A DNA stretch of 64,000 nt from Fibrobacter succinogenes (GTDB lineage: Bacteria; Fibrobacterota; Fibrobacteria; Fibrobacterales; Fibrobacteraceae). A program made the position numbers and the translations under genes. A model generated the notes under the pieces. That model was not told where the DNA came from. It did not search any database and was given only the letters and a program-made list of their open reading frames with translations. The stretch spans positions 62,001 through 126,000 of the forward strand of contig CADBHQ010000004.1 in assembly GCA_902794535.1 (NCBI GenBank). The letters are read 5' to 3'. Shown in pieces: positions 17,311 to 24,367 of the stretch. Position 1 is the stretch's first letter. The number at the start of each line of letters is the position of its first letter.

Positions 17311-17817
17311 TTAGCCTTCAATCCAGCCGTAACGGCCGTTGAACTTGGCTTCTGCCTTTAAAACTTGGAAGGTGCAGCTGATTTCGACTGCCACATTCTT
17401 GGGCAAATTCGATACGCCCACGGCAGTACGAGCATGCTTTCCGTTTTCGCCAAAAATCTTCACGGCAAGTTCGCTGGCGCCGTTCAGTACGGCGGGCTGT
17501 TCGTGGAAGCCTTCGGCAGACTGCACAAAACCTTGCATCTGCACGAGTCTAAGGGTTTCGCCTTCTTCAAGCTGGGTTACGGCGGCGGCAATATTGTTCA
17601 TCAAACAGATGGCGGCGCCTTCGGCAGCCTTTTCAACAGAAACTTCTGTCGGAACAGAACCGCAGAATGCGGAAAAATCTCCGTTAATCGAGGGCAGTTG
17701 GCCCGAAACGTAAATGGTATCGCCATTACGGGTGGCAGGTACGTAAGCGGCAAGAGGAGCCGGGCATTTGGGAAGTGTGAGTCCTAGTTCTTGAACCTTT
17801 TTAACAATCTGATCCAT
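17311..17817 (-). CDS. RidA (YjgF/YER057c/UK114) family protein
   Basis: 168-residue member of the longer RidA-like subgroup. RidA proteins hydrolyse reactive enamine/imine intermediates (2-aminoacrylate and relatives) released by PLP enzymes such as threonine dehydratase, protecting branched-chain amino-acid and other pathways. NGDTIYVSGQLPSING near residue 31 matches the family; the C-terminal HARTAVGVSNLPKNVAVEI fits the trimer-forming strand and includes the conserved Arg. It sits next to ilvBN, but has its own terminator and leader, so it is not the same operon. RBS AAGGAG stands 6 nt before the ATG. The exact substrate is unknown. Confidence 0.88.
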   Translation of the reverse strand: MDQIVKKVQELGLTLPKCPAPLAAYVPATRNGDTIYVSGQLPSINGDFSAFCGSVPTEVSVEKAAEGAAICLMNNIAAAVTQLEEGETLRLVQMQGFVQSAEGFHEQPAVLNGASELAVKIFGENGKHARTAVGVSNLPKNVAVEISCTFQVLKAEAKFNGRYGWIEG

Positions 17818-17879
17818 TTTTTCTCCTTGGCGTTCTTCTCCAATGAACCATAATATACAATTTTATCTATAAAAAAGAA

Positions 17880-17910
17880 CAGCAATTTGTATGGTGTATA
17901 CAAATTGCTG
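17880..17910 (-). terminator. Terminator after the first LplT-PlsC-Aas gene
   Basis: Perfect 13-bp inverted repeat CAGCAATTTGTAT / ATACAAATTGCTG with a 5-nt spacer, followed on the minus strand by TTCTTTTTTATAG. It stands 24 nt after the stop at 17934. The stem is AT-rich, so an operator function for the RidA-like gene is a possible alternative. Confidence 0.75.
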
Positions 17911-17933
17911 TGTAAGAGCTGTTTTAAATGGGA

Positions 17934-20900
17934 CTAGGCTTTCTTTTCGACAAGCTCCAGGGCCATTTTCTTCATTCCGTTGAAGTCCCATTTGCCGGAA
18001 CCCAACTTCGGAATGTTGTCTACGACAAATACCGCACCCGGCTGCATGAGCGGCGGAATGCCTGCTTTGCGGAGGTTGCGAGAAACGTCTTCGGCGTTCA
18101 CGTTGCCCTTGACCAGGAGCACGATCTTTTCGCCCTTAGCGGAATCCGGCACAGCTGTAACGGCGAATTCGCATTCGTCCATGACCTTGGATTCTGCAAT
18201 ACGCAGTTCCACAGCGGTCAACGAAATCATTTCGCCACCGAGCTTGGCAAAGCGGCTGTAACGGCCGAGAATCTGTACGAATCCGTCTGGAGTGAGTTTG
18301 CACTTGTCGCCAGTCTTGTACCAGCGACGGCCATCGATGTTGATGACCACGGCGTCGGTCTTTTCCTTGTCCTTCAAGTAGCCCTTCATCACCTGCGGAC
18401 CAGTCACCACCAACATGCCTTCTTCGCCATTGGGCAAGAATTCGTTGGTTTCCGGATCAATGATCGCGCAGATAGCTCCCGGTACCGACATACCGATACT
18501 GGAATTGTCGCTGCACTTTTCCATGGTCAAGAAGTCGTCCAACAACACGTTCGGGGCGTTCAGGGTGGCAAGCGGCGTCAGTTCCGTACAACCGTAGCCT
18601 TCGTAAACATCCTTACCGAACTTGAGCTTGAAGGTTTCGCGCATTTCGGGGCGGAGCTTTTCGGCACCGGCAATAATGTAGCGCAGAGAATCCAAGCACA
18701 TCGGGTGGACCCAGCGGTTAATGGCAATAGCACGCAGGAACGTGGGGGTACCCATCATAATGGTGGTCTTGTACTGAGCGCACACGCGAGCCAGCGTCTT
18801 GATGTCGGTCGGATCCGGGCAAAGCACCATGGGCACGCCATCCAACAGCGGCATCATGAAGGTCATGGTAAAGCCGAAGGAATGGAACAGCGGGAGCAAG
18901 GTGGTCATCACGTCGGTACGACGGAGTTTGATAATATGGTCGCCTTGCTGGGCGTTGGAAATCACGTTCTTATGGGTGAGTTCAACACCCTTCGGCGTGC
19001 CTTCGGAACCCGAGCTGAACAGAATCACGGCGTCGTCTTCGAGCTTAGCCGAGGTAAACCACAAGCGGCGCAAAATGGCTGCCGGGCATGTACGGATAAT
19101 GAATGCCGAAACAAAGCGGCAAATCGTCGACATCTTGGCTTCTTCTTCATCCAGGTAAATCATCTGGCATTTGCCAGCAATCTGGCTGAAGGCCGGGTTC
19201 TTGCCGCAAAGCTTGTCGAAGAAGGGGCGAGTTGTAACTACGGTAGAAAGGTCGGCCTTCTCGATGCATCCGAGAATCGTATCCACCGGAGCAGAATAGT
19301 TCAGGTTCACCGTCGTCTTGCCGGTGCCGAGAATAGACATAATGCCGAGAGCGGCGTCGCGGCTGGTGGGCATCATGAAGCCCACATTCTTGTCGTTCTT
19401 GGTGACAGACTTGATTACTTTACCGAGGTAGTGGCACAGGCGAATCATTCCGTAACCGTTCACATGGTTACCGGCGGGGTCAATCAAAATCATGCGGCTA
19501 CGACGCTTGCGCATGGCCTTGAACCACAGCGGAACAATGGAGGCGGAATGGTCCATGGCAATGTTCCAAATGTCGGTATCCAAAAGTTCCAGGTCGTGGC
19601 GGATTTCTTTTTCGGTTGCGTTTGTCGGCAACGGCTTCGAGAAGCCGACGCTAATGATTCGGTTGAAGGACTGCGGACGGTTCACGCTTTCGCTGGCGTG
19701 GCTGTAACGGCTACCCCAAAGACCTTGAATGTAGAACGGAATAATCGGAGCTTCGGTGCCTTCAATTGCCTTGGAATAGTCCAGCGAGAAGGTCGACACG
19801 AACGGAGTCTTCGATACTTCGCCTTCCGGGAAAATCACGACGGCTTCACCGTTCAAAAGAGCCTTGTGGATTTCTTCCATAGCGGGCGCCGGATCACGGC
19901 GGTTAATGCTAATCAAGAAGTTGCCGTGGAAGAACCAACGCTGGTACCAATCGGCAAAAGTGTTGCGGTTGCTTGCAATACGGAGCGGTCTCGGGCTTGC
20001 AATCTGAAGCACTGCCCAGTCAATAAAGCTGAAGTGCGGACCCACCAAAAGAACCGGGCCCGATTCAGGAATGTTCTGCACGCCCATCACCTTCACTTTG
20101 TAGCGGAATACAAAGAAGAATGCAAAGCGGAGTGTAGCGCGCAAAAGGGCCATCGGGTTGTTCTTGAGGTTTGCGATAAAGCAGAGAGCAAGAATCACTG
20201 CCAAAATCATGAAGCAGTAATCAAGCGTAATCGGCGTAAAGATTAAGAGCAGAGTCTGACCGCCCATAATCAGCACGAGCAAAGCCATCTGGATTGCGTT
20301 TGCCACAGCGTGAATACGGCCTGCGGTATCAGGACGTGTAAAGTTCTGGATCACGGTACGCAGAATCACGAAGGCGGAACCGGCGCACCAGCCGATGACG
20401 CCGTATAGAATCGCTTGAACCCATCCGTTTACCAGCGGGAGCGCGAACATGGTAATGGCCGAGGCTGCGGCCGAGAAGGGAATGAGGCCTGTTTCCACAA
20501 AGCCTTTGGATGCCTTGCTGGCAGAGAACGCGCCAATCACGTAGCCGGCGGTCACGATGAACATGGAAACCGGAATGACGGCGGTGCTGAGCATGTCGGC
20601 CATGTTCTGAATCAAAATCAAGAAAATCTGAGTCACGCCCCAGAAGGCGGCAAGACCGAGAATCGAAAGGCGTACAATCGGGTGGCTCCAGGTGGCCGAG
20701 AAGTTGCGCATGGGGGAGCGCATCTTGAGGCTGTCATGGGTTTCGCCGACCTTGATGCAAAAGCCCGCAATCGTTGTCACGACGCTTAAGCCAAGATAAA
20801 TCCAGAGAGTTAAATCAATGCTTACCGGAGAATCGGGTCTGCCCGAAAGTCCCATGGCAAAGAAGGCTGCGGCAGCGGTGCCGAGAACCGAAAGGGCCAT

Positions 20901-21326
20901 GTACCAAGAGTTAATCTTGACTAGGTCTTCGCTTTCGACCATTTCTTTCATGATGCCGAGCTTAGCCGGGCTGAGTACTGCAAGGAAAATTCCGTACAGA
21001 CCGAGAAGCCCGTAGGCAACCCATTCTGCGCCTGCCACATAGCAAACCACGATTGCGATTACCGAGGCGAGCATGCCCACCGAAGACCACGCCATGACGC
21101 GGCCCTTGTGGAATCGGCCTGCAAAATAGCTGGCTGCCGGGAGCATAAAGATGCTAGGAGCAAAAATGGCCACCTGCAACAGCATGCTGCGCCACCAGAA
21201 GGCGGAACCTTCGAACGAGAACGAGAGCCATCGCTGGAAATGGACGAACAAGCCCATTTGCACAAAAATGCTACAGAAAACAAAAATCAGGTACGCAATG
21301 GAACTCTGGTACTTGGTCAGTTTCAT
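17934..21326 (-). CDS. aas: LplT-PlsC-Aas fusion: lysophospholipid transport/acyltransfer/acyl-ACP synthetase
   Basis: 1,130-residue three-part membrane protein. Residues about 1-400 are an MFS-type transporter of the LplT (lysophospholipid flippase) kind with about 12 hydrophobic segments. Residues about 405-620 are a PlsC-type 1-acyl-glycerophosphate acyltransferase (HFSFID = H-x4-D near residue 430; FPEG later). Residues about 640-1120 are an AMP-binding acyl-ACP synthetase (FSSGSEGTPKGVELTHKN near 770; YGCTELTPL). In E. coli, LplT and Aas are separate and re-acylate lysophosphatidylethanolamine; here they are one chain. A second paralogue is at 54 kb. The start is an ATG with a weak upstream GAGGA. 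Confidence 0.92.
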   Translation of the reverse strand: MKLTKYQSSIAYLIFVFCSIFVQMGLFVHFQRWLSFSFEGSAFWWRSMLLQVAIFAPSIFMLPAASYFAGRFHKGRVMAWSSVGMLASVIAIVVCYVAGAEWVAYGLLGLYGIFLAVLSPAKLGIMKEMVESEDLVKINSWYMALSVLGTAAAAFFAMGLSGRPDSPVSIDLTLWIYLGLSVVTTIAGFCIKVGETHDSLKMRSPMRNFSATWSHPIVRLSILGLAAFWGVTQIFLILIQNMADMLSTAVIPVSMFIVTAGYVIGAFSASKASKGFVETGLIPFSAAASAITMFALPLVNGWVQAILYGVIGWCAGSAFVILRTVIQNFTRPDTAGRIHAVANAIQMALLVLIMGGQTLLLIFTPITLDYCFMILAVILALCFIANLKNNPMALLRATLRFAFFFVFRYKVKVMGVQNIPESGPVLLVGPHFSFIDWAVLQIASPRPLRIASNRNTFADWYQRWFFHGNFLISINRRDPAPAMEEIHKALLNGEAVVIFPEGEVSKTPFVSTFSLDYSKAIEGTEAPIIPFYIQGLWGSRYSHASESVNRPQSFNRIISVGFSKPLPTNATEKEIRHDLELLDTDIWNIAMDHSASIVPLWFKAMRKRRSRMILIDPAGNHVNGYGMIRLCHYLGKVIKSVTKNDKNVGFMMPTSRDAALGIMSILGTGKTTVNLNYSAPVDTILGCIEKADLSTVVTTRPFFDKLCGKNPAFSQIAGKCQMIYLDEEEAKMSTICRFVSAFIIRTCPAAILRRLWFTSAKLEDDAVILFSSGSEGTPKGVELTHKNVISNAQQGDHIIKLRRTDVMTTLLPLFHSFGFTMTFMMPLLDGVPMVLCPDPTDIKTLARVCAQYKTTIMMGTPTFLRAIAINRWVHPMCLDSLRYIIAGAEKLRPEMRETFKLKFGKDVYEGYGCTELTPLATLNAPNVLLDDFLTMEKCSDNSSIGMSVPGAICAIIDPETNEFLPNGEEGMLVVTGPQVMKGYLKDKEKTDAVVINIDGRRWYKTGDKCKLTPDGFVQILGRYSRFAKLGGEMISLTAVELRIAESKVMDECEFAVTAVPDSAKGEKIVLLVKGNVNAEDVSRNLRKAGIPPLMQPGAVFVVDNIPKLGSGKWDFNGMKKMALELVEKKA

Positions 21327-21337
21327 AAATCCTCAAA

Positions 21338-21434
21338 TTAGTTCAGATTTCAGAATTCAGAGTTCAGAATGAAGAAATTTGGCGGCGAAGCCGCGATTAC
21401 AAATAATTCCGAATTCCGAAATCCGAATTCATAA
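21338..21434 (-). repeat. Long imperfect hairpin between metS-like and aas genes
   Basis: Left arm 21338-21370 and right arm 21404-21434 are imperfect inverted copies of a TTCAGAATTC / GAATTCCGAA-type sequence around a central GCGGC-GAA-GCCGC hairpin (21382-21394). Most arm mismatches are A-C on the plus strand but G-U on the minus-strand RNA, so the structure suits the minus transcript. No T-run follows, so it is not a simple terminator. Related 14-nt units recur at 31043-31090. Confidence 0.6.
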
Positions 21435-21536
21435 CTATTTCTTCTTGAACACCTTGTAGAAGCAGAATGTGCACATTCCGATAATGCCGGCCCACGAAAG
21501 GACCATAAAAATCAGGCCGCTAGTAGAAAATTCCAT
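21435..21536 (-). CDS. MetS-like small subunit of NSS amino-acid transporter
   Basis: 33-residue protein, MEFSTSGLIFMVLSWAGIIG followed by MCTFCFYKVFKKK: one membrane helix with a short basic tail. It starts 1 nt after the stop of the NSS transporter (TAA-C-ATG), with GAGGAGG upstream. Very short one-helix proteins next to NSS-type transporters are known as MetS-like small subunits (methionine/alanine importers of Corynebacterium). It is too short for most gene finders. Size, topology and position all fit; the family itself was not searched. Confidence 0.82.
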   Translation of the reverse strand: MEFSTSGLIFMVLSWAGIIGMCTFCFYKVFKKK

Positions 21537-21537
21537 G

Positions 21538-23168
21538 TTATGCCTCCTCGTTGTCGGAATCGCCGACAGTCATGTTCTGCTTGTGGAGAACGGTAGTCTT
21601 TCTTGCCGGGCCGTTCACCTTCCAGGCGTAGTAGATGGCAATGTTCAAAAGCACCACGAGGGCGAGCAGGAATCCGCGAACGCCCCAGGTAAAGCCAATT
21701 TGCGAGAATTCGCTGCCGAGGAAAGTCACCTTGGCATCGGCGGGAACGTTGCTCAACAGGAGCACGCCCATGCCGTCGTGAATCATCCAGGCGACCAGCA
21801 CGACGGCCAGGTAAATCGGGCACACGTACATAATGATCGGCCTAAAGAAGCGGGGGAGTTTCAGGGCGGCGCCGTCGTTCATCAAGGCGAAAGCTTCGCA
21901 TTCCGGCTTGCCGTCTTCGCCAATCACGTCGGACTTGCGGCGACCGAGTACGAACGAGAAGATGAACGCCTGAATCGTGCCGAGAACCACGAGCAAGAAG
22001 CTTCCGCCCCAGAAGTCGAGCTCATCGACCGCGCCTGCGGCAAGGCCAAAGATACCCACAAGGCCTCCCAAGAAGGTCACGGTACCAGTGGCGGTAATGG
22101 AGCCCTTGCGGCTAAACTTCAGGTCGTCTTCGCAGAAACTGATCAGCGGCTGGATAATCGAAATGGCGCTGGTGACGCCTGCGATAAAGAGCATCGCAAA
22201 CCAAAGTGTCTGGAAGAATCCGCCAAAGGGTAGCTGGCCGAACACGAACGGCATGGTCTGGAAACCGAGGCCGAAGGTGCCGAGCTTCGCGCATTCTTCA
22301 ATATTGTTGCCGGCAATGAGCACAGCCATCGGAATCACGATGGTACCGCCCAGAATGATTTCGGCAAAGCCGTTAGTGGCGCCTGCAGTCAAAGACGAAA
22401 GCACCAGGTCTTCCTTGGGCTTCAGGTAGCTCGCGTAGCAGAAAACGATGCCCATACCGAGGCTCATGGTAAAGAATACCTGGCCAGAGGCGGCAAGCCA
22501 AACAAAGATTCGGGTTCCACACGAAAGCGAGTCCCTTACCGATATCGCTAATGGTAAGCACGCGCACCACAAGGATAATGCCCATGATCAAAAGAATCGG
22601 CATGGTAATCTTGTTCACGCGTTCAATGCCCTTGCGCACGCCGAAGGACAGGAGCCCCATGTTGCAGGCGAAGGTGAGCAAGAAGAAGAGAATAGCGGCA
22701 GGAATCGGGCCAATCTTGGTGTTCAGCATAATGTAGTTGCCGAAGAATTCCTTCATGGGCTCGTAACCGCCGGCGACCACTTCCATCAGTTTGCCTGTGG
22801 CAGAGTAGGGTGAACGCCAAAATCCAGGACTGGATAAAGATATAGTAGAAGCTGATGAACAGCGGGGGCAAGAGCCCGAGCGAACCCAGGTGCTTGGCCC
22901 AGGGCTTCTTGTTCAGAATATAGTGGAATCCGCCTGGGGCGGTACCATGGTGCTTGTTACCGGCTGCGCGGCCAAGCGTCCATTCCATCCAAGAAAGGGG
23001 AATGCCCAAAAGTAAGAAGGCGATGAGGTACGGAATGATGAATGCGCCACCACCGTTTGTGGCTGCCTGCACCGGGAAACGCAAAAAGTTGCCAAGTCCG
23101 ACGGCGGAACCCGCGACCGCGAGAATCACACCAAGTTTCGAACCCCAGTTGTCTCTAGAGCTTTTCAT
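21538..23168 (-). pseudogene. NSS (SNF) sodium-coupled amino-acid transporter, two frame breaks
   Basis: Sodium:neurotransmitter-symporter-family transporter of about 520 residues, MetP-like in context. The N-terminus has the family signature [14 protein letters not shown] and the sodium-site segment [10 protein letters not shown]. The chain is split over three frames. Near 22804 one extra C (ACCCTACTC where ACCTACTC keeps frame) breaks it after QSWILAFT; near 22505 about 20 nt seem to be missing between FVWNP and WLAASGQVFFTMSLGMG. All three pieces are otherwise well conserved and collinear. The MetS-like small subunit follows directly. The transporter may be recently inactivated, or the sequence may be wrong here. 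Confidence 0.85.
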
Positions 23169-23222
23169 TTTTCACATCCTTTAAATTTTTGGAACAAATT
23201 TAGCATTTCTCTGCATGACTCT

Positions 23223-23242
23223 GAATTTGCGTTAGCAAATTC
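23223..23242. repeat. Perfect 8-bp inverted repeat upstream of the NSS gene
   Basis: GAATTTGC-GTTA-GCAAATTC, 55-74 nt before the NSS start. There is no T-run on either side, so it is more likely an operator or 5'-leader hairpin than a terminator. Confidence 0.45.
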
Positions 23243-23268
23243 GAATCCGTGTGGCCCAATAAAAGTGC

Positions 23269-23293
23269 GCTTGTATTACACTTGTAATCAAGC
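23269..23293. repeat. Ten-bp inverted repeat between divergent NSS and SDR genes
   Basis: GCTTG-T-ATTAC / GTAAT-CAAGC with one bulged T and a 4-nt spacer ACTT, in the 250-nt divergent intergenic region. The dyad symmetry suits a regulator site; no regulator gene is adjacent. Confidence 0.45.
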
Positions 23294-23418
23294 TTATTTA
23301 CTCTTGTATACAGATTTCTTGAAAAAAACGGTGCTTTTTGTACCGTTGAAGTTTATCTTTATATCCATAAACCGAGAGGGTGGGGTAACCCCTCGTTAAA
23401 CATTAAAAAGGATGACTT

Positions 23419-24153
23419 ATGATCGACGTTAAGGGCAAATGGGCCTTGATTACGGGTGGTTGCCGTGGGGTAGGCCGCCTTACTGCTATCGAAATGGCAA
23501 AACTTGGCGCCAACATTATTCTGCAGGGCCGCGACAAGACTCACGCCGAACCGGTGATGGCCGAAATCAAGAAGTACGGTGTCGAATGCCGTGCAGTGGG
23601 TTGCAACCTCGAAGTCGCTTGTGAAATCGACGCAGCCCTCTCTGAAATTGATTCTTGGGGCGTGCAGGTCGATATCGTGTTCAATAACGCGGGCCTCATG
23701 AGCCATTACTTTACCGATTATCTGACCAATACCATGGAAGACTTCCACCAGGCTCTCGCCGTGAACTTCCTTGCTCCAATCAAGATTGCCTATCACTTCT
23801 TGCCGGGCATGATCAAGCGTGGTTTTGGCCGTATGCAGCTTACCACAAGCGGCATTGCGAACGAACCTGAACTCATGGCGTATGCCTGCGCCAAGGCTGC
23901 TTTGACAAAATTTGTCAAGGATTTTGCCTGCAAGTTGAACGGTACCGATGTCATGATGAACGTGATGGATCCGGGTTGGCTCCGTACCGATTTGGGTGGC
24001 CCCAACGCCCCTAACGCTCCCGAAACCGTGATTCCGGGTTCCATGGTGTCTGTCTTGCTCGACGACAAGAAGAGTGGCCGCTGGTTCAGTGCTCAGGAAT
24101 TTACAGGCATGTCCCTTGCCGACGCTGTTGAAAAGGGCAAGTCTGTGGAGTAA
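23419..24153 (+). CDS. Short-chain dehydrogenase/reductase (SDR)
   Basis: 244-residue classical SDR oxidoreductase. The cofactor motif is TGGCRGVG (TGxxxGxG, residues about 12-19), followed by NNAG (about 92-95). The catalytic Ser is in TTSGIA and the Tyr/Lys pair in YACAK (YxxxK, about residues 154-158). The R in LQGRDK after strand 2 hints at NADP preference. The substrate cannot be read from the sequence. The start is preceded by AAAAAGGATG. A hairpin (GGTGGGGTAACCCC-type, 23380-23395) sits in the leader. It has its own terminator just downstream, so it is probably monocistronic. Confidence 0.92.
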   Translation: MIDVKGKWALITGGCRGVGRLTAIEMAKLGANIILQGRDKTHAEPVMAEIKKYGVECRAVGCNLEVACEIDAALSEIDSWGVQVDIVFNNAGLMSHYFTDYLTNTMEDFHQALAVNFLAPIKIAYHFLPGMIKRGFGRMQLTTSGIANEPELMAYACAKAALTKFVKDFACKLNGTDVMMNVMDPGWLRTDLGGPNAPNAPETVIPGSMVSVLLDDKKSGRWFSAQEFTGMSLADAVEKGKSVE

Positions 24154-24189
24154 TTGTAAAATCGAGGTGTTTGAAATTTTACAATGGAG

Positions 24190-24221
24190 AAAGTCCTGCC
24201 TTCGGGTGGGACTTTCTTTTG
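24190..24221 (+). terminator. Terminator after the SDR gene
   Basis: AAAGTCCTGCC, tetraloop TTCG, GGTGGGACTTT, then CTTTTGT. The 11 pairs include two G-U wobbles, and the loop is a C(UUCG)G type. It lies 36 nt past the SDR stop. Confidence 0.92.
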
Positions 24222-24300
24222 TAAAAAGATGTTTAAAGAAACGGCGCTTATTGGGCTCATTTTTTGTTATAAAAAATATTACAAGGAAATTACGCATTGC

Positions 24301-24329
24301 TTTACTATTTTTTCTTTGGGAACTATAAG
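24301..24329 (+). promoter_or_regulatory. Promoter for the GH5 cellulase gene
   Basis: TTTACT (24301-24306), 17-nt spacer, TATAAG (24324-24329). It lies 39 nt before the ATG. Confidence 0.65.
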
Positions 24330-24367
24330 GGATTGGTGTCCACATAAACCAAAAAGGGCCACGAAGA

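Noticed and set aside
17928..20246. 772-codon plus-strand frame opposite the first aas gene
   Set aside because: It is antisense to conserved acyltransferase and AMP-binding motifs on the minus strand, with no ribosome site and no protein-like motifs of its own.
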